Notes: generated by a model not told the origin, from the sequence alone. DNA of 34,602 nucleotides from Gammaproteobacteria bacterium (GCA_012961165.1 DTZW01000086.1:3101-37702), one strand, 5' to 3'; counted from the stretch's first letter, positions 14,714-23,242 are shown. A program made the numbers and translations.

Positions 14714-15930
14714 CCGATAAGCCCCCTTCACTGGCCGCAGGAATCACCATTGTTGCCGGCACCGCCGTGGGCGCCGGTATGTTTTCATTGCCGGTTGTTT
14801 CCGCTGGTATGTGGTTTAGCTGGTCGATTCTGCTACTGGCATTCACCTGGTTCTTTATGTACCACTCCAGCCTGATGATCATGGAGGTCAACCTCAACTA
14901 CGAGCCGGGTGCCAGTTTTGACACCTTTGTGCGCGATACGCTGGGGCCGCGCTGGAACCTGCTCAACAGTCTCACCCTGACCTTTGTGCTCTATATCCTG
15001 ACCTACGCCTACGTCAGTGGAGGCGGCTCTATCGTTAGCCACACACTCAGCAGCGTAACGGGTATACACCTGCCAGGTAAGTTGGCAGGCCTGATCTTTG
15101 CCGTGGGGCTGGCTGCCTTCGTCTGGTTCAGCACCGCTTTGGTCGGTCGGATGACCACCATCCTGGTCGGCGGCATGATTATTACCTTTGCGCTGACTGC
15201 CAGCGGGCTCACCGCCCGAGTGCAACTGCCCATCCTGCTCGACAATCGCCCCGAGTACGCGTTATTCACTCTTGCCGCCATACCCTATTTCCTGACCTCT
15301 TTCGGTTATCACGGTAACGTACCCAGCCTTATCAAATACTACGGCAGGGATCCCCGGCGAGTGCGCCTGTGCCTGCTGTATGGCTCTCTCATCTCACTGC
15401 TGGTATATAGCGCCTGGCATGTCGTCACCCTCGGCAATATTTCACGGCCGGACTTCAAACCTATTATCGCTGCGGGCGGCAATATCGGTGATTTGGTCGG
15501 TGCTCTCGCTGGAGTCGCCGACGAGGAAAATCTAGCAAGTTTGCTCAGCGCCTTTGCCAATATGGCGGTTGTGTCTTCGTTTCTCGGCGTAACCCTGGGC
15601 TTGTTTGATTTTATCGCCGATAAATTTAAATTCGACGACAGCAGAGGCGGGCGCTTTAAAACCGCTCTGCTCACTTTCGTACCGCCGACATTGGGCGGGC
15701 TGATCTTTCCCAACGGCTTCTTATATGCCATAGCTCTGGCGGGTCTGTGCGCCTGTATGTGGGGTGCTATAATCCCGGCTCTGGCGGTCAAGGCGAGTCG
15801 CAAGAAATACGGCAATCCCCACTACCGGGTATGGGGAGGCGACGCTCTGGTCTACCTGATTATGAGTTACGGAGGACTACTGATCGTTTGCTATTTTCTG
15901 ACAGCCATCGAGATTCTACCGGTCTATTGA
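14698..15930 (+). CDS. Aromatic amino acid permease (HAAAP/TyrP-Mtr type)
   Basis: A 410-residue inner-membrane protein with about 11 hydrophobic helices, from a GTG at 14698 that overlaps the previous gene by 16 bp. The N-terminus GITIVAGTAVGAGMFSLPVVSAGMWF is the family signature of tryptophan/tyrosine permeases, and IPYFLTSFGYHGNVPSLIKYYGRD and ADKFKFDDSR are also typical of TyrP/TnaB/Mtr. It imports tryptophan, tyrosine or an analogue with H+. Translational coupling with the PrnB-like and kynureninase-like genes is the best evidence that the pathway substrate is an aromatic amino acid. Confidence 0.9.
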   Translation: MPQALADKPPSLAAGITIVAGTAVGAGMFSLPVVSAGMWFSWSILLLAFTWFFMYHSSLMIMEVNLNYEPGASFDTFVRDTLGPRWNLLNSLTLTFVLYILTYAYVSGGGSIVSHTLSSVTGIHLPGKLAGLIFAVGLAAFVWFSTALVGRMTTILVGGMIITFALTASGLTARVQLPILLDNRPEYALFTLAAIPYFLTSFGYHGNVPSLIKYYGRDPRRVRLCLLYGSLISLLVYSAWHVVTLGNISRPDFKPIIAAGGNIGDLVGALAGVADEENLASLLSAFANMAVVSSFLGVTLGLFDFIADKFKFDDSRGGRFKTALLTFVPPTLGGLIFPNGFLYAIALAGLCACMWGAIIPALAVKASRKKYGNPHYRVWGGDALVYLIMSYGGLLIVCYFLTAIEILPVY

Positions 15931-16000
15931 AGCAGGCGTTGGCGCCAGTCTATTTGCGCTTGCACAGCACACCAAAACCATCGTTGCTGCCCTTACCATT

Positions 16001-16031
16001 CTTAACAAGGTCCAGCCATGAAATTTCGCCG
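16001..16031 (+). repeat. 31-bp dispersed repeat, copy A
   Basis: CTTAACAAGGTCCAGCCATG followed by AAATTTCGCCG is identical to 29243-29273. Both copies are also preceded by ACCATT plus one base. On the minus strand the copy supplies the last residues and stop of the truncated epoxide hydrolase frame, so the repeat marks the breakpoint. Confidence 0.85.
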
Positions 16032-16205
16032 GTACCAGTCAAAATCACTCACCCAAAAACGGCAGAGTTCCTTCATATAGGCTGTATCGGTACCTAAATC
16101 CCAGCCGCTATTGTCGGGCAGAGCCTGCCAGGGATAGCGCTGCACCCTGGCGTAGACCTCGTTCAGGGTGTTCTCGGAAATAGCTAGACTCAATCCTCTG
16201 ATCAT
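16002..16205 (-). pseudogene. Epoxide hydrolase N-terminal (EHN) remnant
   Basis: From ATG 16205 the frame encodes 67 residues matching the EHN domain that precedes the alpha/beta-hydrolase domain of bacterial epoxide hydrolases: L-x-E-V-Y-A-R-V, RYPWQ, SGWDLGTDTAYMKELCRFW and FDWYRR. Homology stops at the Arg-Arg, exactly where the 31-bp repeat begins; the remaining NFMAGPC and stop come from the repeat. The whole catalytic domain is missing. It is a remnant of a gene cut by a repeat-linked deletion or insertion. Confidence 0.75.
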
Positions 16206-16510
16206 TACCTGTTCGCTCTGTGTTCGTTGACGGTTGCTCCCGCAGTTGACCCTGCAATAGTTCCGGATTGAGTCTGGTTAGCATAGCGAAACTCGGCCGA
16301 CTTCAACTAAGCCTGCCTTGTAAAGGCAAGTCGATAGAAGATAAGTCGAGGCAAACACGATAAAGCCACGCATCTTCTCTTCCTCGGAGCGCCATTCAGC
16401 CACTGATTATGCGGTCTGGGTCCTGGCCGATGCAAATGTCCACGACACCAGGGGCTGTGAGAAAGCTAGTCGAGCAGCCACTGTAGGAGAAGGTTGGTAG
16501 GTGTTGGACC
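16206..16510. other. Gene-free spacer
   Basis: I see no gene. A small hairpin TGCCTT-GTA-AAGGCA at 16314-16328 lies about 180 bp downstream of the aminotransferase stop on the minus strand; it lacks a T-run and is not a clear terminator. Confidence 0.5.
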
Positions 16511-17599
16511 TCAGGGCGCGTCCATGTAGTCGCTTAGGGCATGTAGAACAGCCTCGTTTTCATGGTCCACGCCTATAGTAATGCGCAGAAACTCATCTGA
16601 GCCGCTGGCCGGGCGTGGAATAATTCCCCGGGACTGGAGAAAGGCTCCGGCTGCTCCGCCGCTTTTGTTGTTGTCTTTGGCGAACCTCAAGAGATAGAAG
16701 TTTGCCTGACTCGGTATGACTTCAATACCCATTTCCGTCAGGGTGCGGCTGATGTGTTCGCGCCAGCTAGCATTATGCGTTCGAATTTCCTCGATATAGG
16801 CAGTGTCCTTGACCGCTGCCACGGCGGCGGCCATGGCCGCGCCGTTGGTGTTGAAGGGCGAGCGAATGCGTTGTACCGGATCAATGATGCCAGCTGAGCA
16901 ATAGGCCCAGCCGATTCGTAGGGAGGGCAGGCCGTATATTTTGGAAAAAGTGCGTGTGACAACGACATTGTCGCATTCGTCTGCCAGGGCGATGCCGGAA
17001 ACGTAATCCTCGGCGGTAGCATACTCAGCGTAGGCCTCGTCGATCAAAAACAGGCAGTTATCCGGCAGGCCAGCTTGCAAGCGGCGCAGCTCACTGCCGT
17101 CAATATAAGTTCCGGTTGGGTTGTTGGGGTTGGCGATGGTGCAAAAGCGGGTTTTATCACTGACCAGCGTTAGCATGGCGTTCACGTCGACCTGATAATT
17201 GCGTTCCGCCGCAATGACCAGGTCGGCACCCTGGGCTGTGCAGTGAATATTGCTCATTATAAAACCGTTCTCTGACAGCAGCGCCTCCTGCCCGTCGCCC
17301 ACATAGGCCCGCGCCATCAGCTGGATCAGCTCATCGGAACCGTTGCCGCAGATAATGCGCTGCGGGTTCAGGTCGTAGGTCTCGCCAATAGCCTCGCGCA
17401 GCGCGCTCTGGCTGCCATCGGGATAGCGGTTGAGTTGCGATGCTGCCTGCTGATAGGCCGCTATAGCCAGCGGTGAAGGCCCCTGGGAGGATTCATTAGA
17501 GGACAGCTTGATCGGGTTGCTAATCCCTTCGATGGCACTTTGTCCCTGCTGGTAGGGTGACAGACGCATAACACCTGGTCGGGTCTGTGGTCCACTCAC
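16511..17599 (-). CDS. HisC-like PLP aminotransferase
   Basis: A 362-residue fold-type I aminotransferase of the histidinol-phosphate aminotransferase type. The GTG at 17599 is chosen because it overlaps the preceding TGA as GTGA and has AAGGAGG 7 nt upstream; a TTG at 17605 is too close to that sequence. Motifs: the N-terminal SNPIKLSSNES, TIANPNNPTGTYI, FLIDEAYAEY with the PLP Asp, and TRTFSKIYGLPSLRIGWAY with the Schiff-base Lys at about residue 220. No other his genes are nearby, so it probably works on an amino acid or amine of the local pathway, not in histidine synthesis. Last gene of the operon starting at 22306. Confidence 0.87.
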   Translation of the reverse strand: MSGPQTRPGVMRLSPYQQGQSAIEGISNPIKLSSNESSQGPSPLAIAAYQQAASQLNRYPDGSQSALREAIGETYDLNPQRIICGNGSDELIQLMARAYVGDGQEALLSENGFIMSNIHCTAQGADLVIAAERNYQVDVNAMLTLVSDKTRFCTIANPNNPTGTYIDGSELRRLQAGLPDNCLFLIDEAYAEYATAEDYVSGIALADECDNVVVTRTFSKIYGLPSLRIGWAYCSAGIIDPVQRIRSPFNTNGAAMAAAVAAVKDTAYIEEIRTHNASWREHISRTLTEMGIEVIPSQANFYLLRFAKDNNKSGGAAGAFLQSRGIIPRPASGSDEFLRITIGVDHENEAVLHALSDYMDAP

Positions 17600-19239
17600 T
17601 CGCAAACCTCCTTGCGGTTTTGCGGCATCATCAGAAAGGGCCAGGGCGGTGGGAAAAATTCCTCCACCTTTACCTCGATGATAGACGGGCCTTTCTCCTG
17701 AAATGCCAGGCGAATCGCAGCCCGCAGAGACTCGGCGTCGTGTGCGGCAAAGCCGGCAGCGCCGAAACTTTCCGCCAGTTTTACGAAATCAGGGTTGTGC
17801 AGATCGGAGCAAATCACCCTGCCGTCAAACCACTCTTTTTGCTGACGCTGTACATTGGTAAATCGACTGTCGTTGAAAATGATGGTTACCAGGGGCAGCT
17901 GGTACTGCACTGCGGTGGATATCTCCTGAATGTTAAACATAATGCCGCCGTCACCGCTGATCTGGATAACTCGCTTGTCCATATTGCCTGCCATAACACC
18001 CAGCGCAGTGGCGTAGCCGAAGCCCAGAGTACCCTGGTAGCCCGCGCTGATGTGTTGACGTGGTTGGTAGACCGGAAAACCGTACCAGGAGGCGAAGCCT
18101 ACCTGTGTCACCTCGTCAACGAAAATGCCATCGCGGGGTAACTCCTCGCGTATGACGTCCAGGTACGCCATTTGCGGGGCGACTTTTGATCGCACTAACT
18201 TGTCGATTTCAGCTCTCAGAGCCAGTAATTCTTGTTCCCGAGACTCCGGCTGGTGGTCGGCATCGGACAGCGCCACTGAAATCGCCGCAGAGACATCCGC
18301 TGCGTCACCGACAATACCCAACTCTGGCTTACAGATACGTTCGAGCTGCACCTGGTCGATATCGACACGTATCAGTTTAAGCTCATCGTCTTTGCCCCAC
18401 ATTACCAGGGGCCAATGCAGCCGGGTACCGATGGCCAGTACTGCGTCTGCCTCGCCCCACAGGCGATGCCCCATGGGGTGGTTGGCGCTCAGGTAGTGTT
18501 CAGATGAAACAACGCCTTTGCCCGCGCGAAAGGCGACCACCGGGGCTTGCAATGCCTCCGCCAGGGCCCGGATTTCCCTGCTGGCTTCCAGCGCGCCAGA
18601 GCCGACATAGATCAGCGGTTTCTTGGCATTGACCAATATTTTCACCGCCTCGGTAATCTGTGCAGTATCGATCGGGGGCCTTGGGTAATCAGAGATTGCC
18701 GGCAGTAATTCCACTTCCGCTTGCAGCGCCATAATGTCCATAGACATTTCTATTTCGACAGGCTGAGGGCTGCCCGTTGTGAGCTGTTTGAAGGCTTCTT
18801 GCACACGGTCAGGCGCAAGACTGGGATGATCAATTCGTTCCGCCCATTTGGTGATATGGCTTATCATCCCCAACTGGTCGTTAATTTCATGCAGGTCGCC
18901 GTACCCTTTACCGATCGCCGTGGAGGGGATTTGGCCGGAGATACACATGACAGGGGTGAAGTTCGCCCAGGCTGTGCACAGGGCGCCCGCGGAGTTGAGC
19001 AGGCCGGGTCCGGGCACCACCGTATAAACGCCAACCTTGCCGGTAGACCTGGCATAGCCGTAGGCCATATACGCTACGCCCTGTTCGTGTCGGGTGTGAA
19101 TCAGGCGTATGTTGTCTCCTTCTTTGTACATGGCGTCGAACAAATAGTCGAGTTGACCTCCGGGCAGACCGAACACGGTATCAACCCCGTTAACCGAAAG
19201 TGATTTTATGATGGCTTCTGCGCCAGTCATGACTGTCAT
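17596..19239 (-). CDS. ThDP-dependent enzyme, acetolactate synthase-like
   Basis: A 547-residue protein from ATG 19239 (AAGGAAC upstream), the usual length for ThDP decarboxylases and synthases. It has the N-terminal Pyr domain with the catalytic Glu52 in RHEQG, a central domain around residues 190-330, and the C-terminal PP domain with the ThDP/Mg motif SGDGGIMFN ... IIFND. It resembles the catalytic subunit of acetolactate synthase, but there is no small regulatory subunit gene beside it, and related enzymes include benzoylformate decarboxylase, glyoxylate carboligase and oxalyl-CoA decarboxylase. It probably decarboxylates or ligates a 2-oxo acid, which could come from the coupled aminotransferase. 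Cytosolic. Confidence 0.87.
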   Translation of the reverse strand: MTVMTGAEAIIKSLSVNGVDTVFGLPGGQLDYLFDAMYKEGDNIRLIHTRHEQGVAYMAYGYARSTGKVGVYTVVPGPGLLNSAGALCTAWANFTPVMCISGQIPSTAIGKGYGDLHEINDQLGMISHITKWAERIDHPSLAPDRVQEAFKQLTTGSPQPVEIEMSMDIMALQAEVELLPAISDYPRPPIDTAQITEAVKILVNAKKPLIYVGSGALEASREIRALAEALQAPVVAFRAGKGVVSSEHYLSANHPMGHRLWGEADAVLAIGTRLHWPLVMWGKDDELKLIRVDIDQVQLERICKPELGIVGDAADVSAAISVALSDADHQPESREQELLALRAEIDKLVRSKVAPQMAYLDVIREELPRDGIFVDEVTQVGFASWYGFPVYQPRQHISAGYQGTLGFGYATALGVMAGNMDKRVIQISGDGGIMFNIQEISTAVQYQLPLVTIIFNDSRFTNVQRQQKEWFDGRVICSDLHNPDFVKLAESFGAAGFAAHDAESLRAAIRLAFQEKGPSIIEVKVEEFFPPPWPFLMMPQNRKEVCE

Positions 19240-19251
19240 TGATTTTGTTCC

Positions 19252-19512
19252 TTAAGTGTTTGTCATGGCCGCGCGCTTTTTAGCGTGACGCCGGCGGTAG
19301 CGAATAAAAAAAAACGGAAAGCCGATCAGGTAGACCCACACCATGGGGTTGACCAGTGCCTTGCCTAGTGCCGATAACACGTCATCCGGGCTGATATATA
19401 CCTTGGTCTGCATGGCCTGGCTTTTGTGGCTGTGCAAAATCAGGTGGTCTTTCTTGTATTCAAAACGACCGAATTCAAAATCGATATCGGCCAGTTTACT
19501 TTTCATTTTCAT
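19252..19512 (-). CDS. Small operon-embedded membrane protein
   Basis: An 86-residue product from ATG 19512, starting 4 nt after the stop of the nitrilase-family gene and ending 12 nt before the ThDP gene. The N-terminal half is charged (DIDFEFGRFEYKKDHLILH), followed by a hydrophobic stretch at about residues 55-70 (VNPMVWVYLIGFPFFFI) and a very basic tail RYRRRHAKKRA, so a single membrane anchor with a cytoplasmic C-terminus is predicted. No family recognised. Its conserved position inside a metabolic operon suggests an anchoring or accessory role. Confidence 0.65.
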   Translation of the reverse strand: MKMKSKLADIDFEFGRFEYKKDHLILHSHKSQAMQTKVYISPDDVLSALGKALVNPMVWVYLIGFPFFFIRYRRRHAKKRAAMTNT

Positions 19513-19516
19513 GGCA

Positions 19517-20680
19517 TTAACTCTTTTTCAGTCGCCCGGTCTCCTGGGCGTAGGCAATGCGTTTTTCCAGTAGCTTGGAAATGTCTTCGGGCTCGTAACC
19601 GTGGGGCGGTGTGAACTGACCGCGGGCGTACAGGTCGTCAAATACTTCCTTGCAGATCGATATTTTATCGACCAGGGCCCTGGGTGGCTTACCGGAGGGG
19701 AAGCGGTTGGGCGGGTAGATCGGGTTGGTGTACATTTCCCTGAAGCCCTCGGTGCGCACATCGATCCAGCAGTTGTGATTAGTGCGGGTGCGATAGTGTC
19801 TCAAGGCTTCAATATCAATAGTCACTGAAAGCACCTGCTCCGCGGGGTAGGGCGCCTCGCGCAGCAGCATGCCGGTATAGTCAATGGCAAAAGAGTGGCC
19901 AGGGCAGAATGCCTTGGGGTAGTACTCGTAGTTCACGCTGCCCCAGTTAGCACCGAGCAAATAACACATATTGTCGTGGGCCCTGGTGCGTCGGGTAAAT
20001 TTCCAAAAATCCCAGGGTTCAGACACGCCTTCCACTTCCTGAATGGCGCCGGGGTGACAAATGATTTCCGCACCGTTGTAACCCAGCGCCCTGGAAACCT
20101 CCGGGGTACAACCGTCGTGGCAAGTCATGGTTCCCAGTTTGCCGATTTCAGTGTCGATAACTGGGAACAGATCTTTTATACCGCCGCCAAAATGGGCTGT
20201 ATATTCATCAAAAATATCGTGGGGGCTGGTGCCCAGACCCAACGAGGCGTTGATGTGCCATTTGTGGTACTTCAATACAACCTCGCCGCTGGGCCCGACG
20301 ATGAAATTGGTGTTGAACCAGCGATCGGGAAATTCGGGAACCTGCTCTACGACGCCACCGCCGCATATGTATAGGCCGTATTCCTTGGCTATTGCTCCGA
20401 GCTGGTCAATTTCCGGCCCCGGAATGGTTACCGCCTTTTTCATCTGGTCTTCAATTTTGCTTTCACCTTTGCCCGGTGTACCCACCCCCTGCATGAAATA
20501 CTCGGGTAAGATGACCAATCGCACCGGTACTTCCCAGAAATATCCGACACCAAAGTGGATCATTTTGATCACCCGATCGAGGTTCTTCTGAATGCCTTCC
20601 CGGTCCTCTACGACAGTCACTTCAGGCTGAACGATCAGCGCTGTATAAGGTTCTATTCGGTCTCTCATTGTAATTCCCAT
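19517..20680 (-). CDS. Carbon-nitrogen hydrolase (nitrilase superfamily)
   Basis: A 387-residue protein with the complete nitrilase-superfamily Glu-Lys-Cys triad: Glu60 in VILPEYFMQG, Lys140 in KYHKWH and Cys187 in TMTCHDGCTPEVSR. It hydrolyses a nitrile, amide or carbamoyl bond to acid plus ammonia; the branch is not assignable. A C-terminal extension of roughly 90 residues (from about NHNCWIDVRTEGF onward) goes beyond the core fold and may make oligomer contacts. The start is ambiguous between ATG 20680 and ATG 20668, neither with a strong ribosome-binding sequence. Second gene of the operon, 42 nt after the FAD oxidoreductase, so it may act on an amine- or amide-containing product of that enzyme. 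Confidence 0.87.
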   Translation of the reverse strand: MGITMRDRIEPYTALIVQPEVTVVEDREGIQKNLDRVIKMIHFGVGYFWEVPVRLVILPEYFMQGVGTPGKGESKIEDQMKKAVTIPGPEIDQLGAIAKEYGLYICGGGVVEQVPEFPDRWFNTNFIVGPSGEVVLKYHKWHINASLGLGTSPHDIFDEYTAHFGGGIKDLFPVIDTEIGKLGTMTCHDGCTPEVSRALGYNGAEIICHPGAIQEVEGVSEPWDFWKFTRRTRAHDNMCYLLGANWGSVNYEYYPKAFCPGHSFAIDYTGMLLREAPYPAEQVLSVTIDIEALRHYRTRTNHNCWIDVRTEGFREMYTNPIYPPNRFPSGKPPRALVDKISICKEVFDDLYARGQFTPPHGYEPEDISKLLEKRIAYAQETGRLKKS

Positions 20681-20722
20681 GTGTTTAATCGGTGCCGTAA
20701 CCCAGGAACTAGAAGTCGCAGC

Positions 20723-22306
20723 TTAAAAATCGAAATCGTCATCTTCTTCAATGACACCCATATCCAATAAAATCTCATTGGCGGCTATAGTGCCCATGCC
20801 GCTGATGCCGCCCCCTGGGTGGCAGGAGGGCCCGGTCATATAAAACTTCTTTACCGGCCCGCGGTAATTGGCATAGTTGGGAATGGGCCGAAAGGCACCC
20901 ATTTGTGACAACGTGCGTTCGCCACCCGTGGTCACCCCCCGATGGAAGCACAGGTTGGCGCGCTCTAAAGTCGGTCCGGTTTCAACATATTCGGCCAGAA
21001 TATTGTCGTTTGTCATGTTGGTGGTGTAGTTGCGTAATTGCCCTAGCAAGGTGTCGCGGCAGTACTGCGCTCCGATGGTTTCCCAGTTTTCGCCGCTGGC
21101 CAAGTCCACGGGAACAAAAGTGTCCATAATAAGTGTGTGCTTACCCTCAGGTGCTCGCGTTGGGTCCATTGTGGTCCAGGCGGCCGTCCATAAGAACGGG
21201 TCTGTGGGTGCTAGCCCTGCGGAGATCTCCTGATATTGCTTATCGATATCTGCCATGGTGCCAAACATGCGTTGATAAGCGGTTTTGTTCATGTCCGGGC
21301 CGTTCTTGAATTGCGGTACCTCGTCCAGCGCATAGTGCACCCTGGCGATAGAGATATCGCCGAAGGTGAAGGCGCGAACCTTGTCCTTGAAACCGGCGGG
21401 CAGCTCATTATCTTCAAAGCCAGTGAGGAAGGTTTGATAGGGGTCTAGTGAACTGACCACAGCATGACGCGCAAAAAGGTCATCACCATTTTCCAGCCGC
21501 ACACCTTTACACTCGCCGTTCTCGGTAATGAATTTGCGCACGGTTGCCCCAGTCATCACCTTACTGCCCTGAGCTTCAATATAGCTTTTCATGGACTCGG
21601 ACAGCATGCCGCTGCCACCTTCGGGAATGGATTGGCCGAAGTAGTGAATGCTGGGAATCATCACATAAAAACCCTGGGCGGTACCGAGTTGGTCTGGCAG
21701 GGTTTGCGGCGCCATAGCCCAACCCAGGATGAATGCACGGACATGGTCGTTTTCGAAATTGTTCAGGGTGAACTGCCGCGAACTGAGCTGGTAGTCCCTT
21801 AGCCGCTGAAGCCCCTCCGGGTTGTTTTCCAGTCCCCGGTACAGGTAGCTCGGCGGAGAAGGTGGAGCAAACATAGCCTTTACTACACCGTCCTGGATTT
21901 CACCAAACTCGTCGTATATTTCCTTATAGCGGATAGCGTCCTTCTTAGAATACTCAGCGATGGTGTCGCAGGTCTTGTCGACATCCTTGTAGACAATAAT
22001 GCCCGGCCCTTCATACTTGTTGGGGTGGCCGGTAATGTGGTCATCTGAATAGATGTACTTTAGTCCGTGTTTCTCCAGTTCGGGGCGCAGCTTCTGAAAG
22101 TCAGGGTTGAGGTGAATCCAGACGTGAGAGGAGCCGAAAGGGTCGTGTTTAAAACCGGGCAGGGTCAACTCGCGGGTGAGTACCCCGCCGCCTACCCATT
22201 CGTTGCGCTCAAGGACCAAAACCTTGAGGCCATTTTTAACCAGCATAGCCGCGCAAATTAAGCCATTGTGGCCGGCGCCGGCGATGATGATATCATAGTC
22301 AGACAT
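20723..22306 (-). CDS. FAD-dependent oxidoreductase, phytoene-desaturase/PYROXD2-like
   Basis: A 527-residue flavoprotein from ATG 22306, with AGGAGA 5 nt upstream; a longer frame from 22378 was rejected. The dinucleotide-binding motif is at the very N-terminus (DIIIAGAGHNGLICAAMLVK, then VLVLERNEWVGGG), and the C-terminus has the second FAD-binding signature GPSCHPGGGISGMGTIAANEIL. This layout is that of the phytoene dehydrogenase-related/PYROXD2 group, which oxidises amines, carotenoids or quinol-like substrates. The acidic C-terminus EEDDDFDF is unusual. First gene of a five-gene operon divergent from the GntR regulator; it probably starts catabolism of the imported compound. Confidence 0.86.
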   Translation of the reverse strand: MSDYDIIIAGAGHNGLICAAMLVKNGLKVLVLERNEWVGGGVLTRELTLPGFKHDPFGSSHVWIHLNPDFQKLRPELEKHGLKYIYSDDHITGHPNKYEGPGIIVYKDVDKTCDTIAEYSKKDAIRYKEIYDEFGEIQDGVVKAMFAPPSPPSYLYRGLENNPEGLQRLRDYQLSSRQFTLNNFENDHVRAFILGWAMAPQTLPDQLGTAQGFYVMIPSIHYFGQSIPEGGSGMLSESMKSYIEAQGSKVMTGATVRKFITENGECKGVRLENGDDLFARHAVVSSLDPYQTFLTGFEDNELPAGFKDKVRAFTFGDISIARVHYALDEVPQFKNGPDMNKTAYQRMFGTMADIDKQYQEISAGLAPTDPFLWTAAWTTMDPTRAPEGKHTLIMDTFVPVDLASGENWETIGAQYCRDTLLGQLRNYTTNMTNDNILAEYVETGPTLERANLCFHRGVTTGGERTLSQMGAFRPIPNYANYRGPVKKFYMTGPSCHPGGGISGMGTIAANEILLDMGVIEEDDDFDF

Positions 22307-22330
22307 GGGATCTCCTAAGCGAGACAGCAT

Positions 22331-22346
22331 TATTAATCCCATTAAT
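22331..22346. promoter_or_regulatory. GntR-type operator candidate 1, with minus-strand promoter
   Basis: ATTAAT-CCC-ATTAAT (22332-22346) is a symmetric dyad. It sits at the -10 position of a minus-strand promoter whose -35 is a perfect TTGACA (22368-22363), so binding would block transcription of the FAD-oxidoreductase operon. The 14-mer TATTAATCCCATTA (22331-22344) recurs exactly, in reverse orientation, at 24807-24820. Confidence 0.6.
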
Positions 22347-22441
22347 GAAATTTGCAAGTAATTGTCAAAAAAACACAAAATCGCCTATAAACGTGGCTAT
22401 AATCGATTTGGTTTTTTATTAAAGGTGCATGTTTCGGTAGT

Positions 22442-22447
22442 TATAAT
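22442..22447 (+). promoter_or_regulatory. Candidate -10 box for the GntR gene
   Basis: TATAAT, a consensus -10 hexamer, 88 bp upstream of the regulator start; a second TATAAT lies at 22398-22403. Neither has an obvious consensus -35 at 17 nt, so assignment is tentative. Operator candidate 2 lies about 27 bp downstream. Confidence 0.35.
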
Positions 22448-22473
22448 CTTAGGTGGTCAAAACTTTTAGTCTG

Positions 22474-22488
22474 TTTAATCCCATAATA
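22474..22488. promoter_or_regulatory. GntR-type operator candidate 2
   Basis: TTTAATCCCATAATA matches candidate 1 apart from the last bases of the right arm. It lies between the likely -10 box and the start codon of the GntR gene, which suits autorepression. Confidence 0.5.
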
Positions 22489-22534
22489 GTTGTGTACACT
22501 GGGCTGACTTTAGTGATGATCAGAGAAGAACTTA

Positions 22535-23242
22535 ATGAGTTCCAAGAAGTCCACAAGGGGGCAGGTGCCAGCGGTGGTGGACATACTGGGCTTTCGCATG
22601 GCCGCGGGTGAATACCAGGAGGGTGAAGTTCTGCCCGTTGAGCAAGACCTGGCGGACAGTCTCGAGGTGGGCCGCAATGCTCTCAGAGAAGCTGTGAAAG
22701 TGCTCAGTGGCAAGGGTCTTATTTCCACGGCGCCTCGCAGCGGTACCAAGGTGCGTCCGCGGGGCGAGTGGAATATGTTGGACCCCGATGTCCTTCGTTG
22801 GCATGCAGATCCGGATATCGCCACCGAAAAATTCATGCTTGATCTCATCGAGATGCGTGGAATTATAGAGCCCAAGGCGGCGGAGTTGGCTGCTGCGCGG
22901 GCCACCAAGGAAGATGTGGCCACTATCTTGTCGGCCTATGACACCATGGCGGGCAGTGGCGAGGACAGGCAGGCGCGTTTGGAGGCCGATATCCTGTTCC
23001 ATTCCGCCATTCTGAAAGCATCCCATAATGAGGTCTTGAATCATTTCAAGTACGCGATTGCCACCTACCTAAAGGCGCACTTTCGGCGTGGGGGGGCGGT
23101 TTCGGACGAGGTCGATCAAAAAGATCTTGAACGGCATCGCCAAATTGCCTGGGCGATTGCCGCCGGCAAGGTTAAGTCGGCCTACAGTTTGACGGTGGAA
23201 ATGCTCAATTCTAACCATAGTCATTTCTTCAAGGAAGAGTGA
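22535..23242 (+). CDS. GntR-family regulator, FCD (FadR) subfamily
   Basis: A 235-residue protein. Residues about 10-75 are the winged helix-turn-helix (LPVEQDLADSLEVGRNALREAVKVLSGKGLISTAPRSGTKV with the typical LP.E..LA....V.R...REA...L...G), and residues about 95-225 are the all-helical FCD ligand domain, with DLIEMRGIIEPKAAELAA, ADILFHSAILKASHN and the C-terminal RHRQIAWAIAAG. FCD domains bind a small carboxylate, usually with a metal held by Asp/His residues such as D-x3-H in ADILFH. It is divergent from the FAD-oxidoreductase operon and most likely its repressor, responding to a pathway acid. Confidence 0.92.
   Translation: MSSKKSTRGQVPAVVDILGFRMAAGEYQEGEVLPVEQDLADSLEVGRNALREAVKVLSGKGLISTAPRSGTKVRPRGEWNMLDPDVLRWHADPDIATEKFMLDLIEMRGIIEPKAAELAAARATKEDVATILSAYDTMAGSGEDRQARLEADILFHSAILKASHNEVLNHFKYAIATYLKAHFRRGGAVSDEVDQKDLERHRQIAWAIAAGKVKSAYSLTVEMLNSNHSHFFKEE

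Noticed and set aside
12398-15930. Pyrrolnitrin biosynthesis cluster
   Set aside because: Only the PrnB-like gene is present; the halogenases PrnA/PrnC and oxygenase PrnD are absent, while permease and kynureninase-like genes point to catabolism.
16511-17599. Histidine biosynthesis hisC
   Set aside because: The gene is GTGA-coupled to a ThDP enzyme in a catabolic operon and no other his gene is present.
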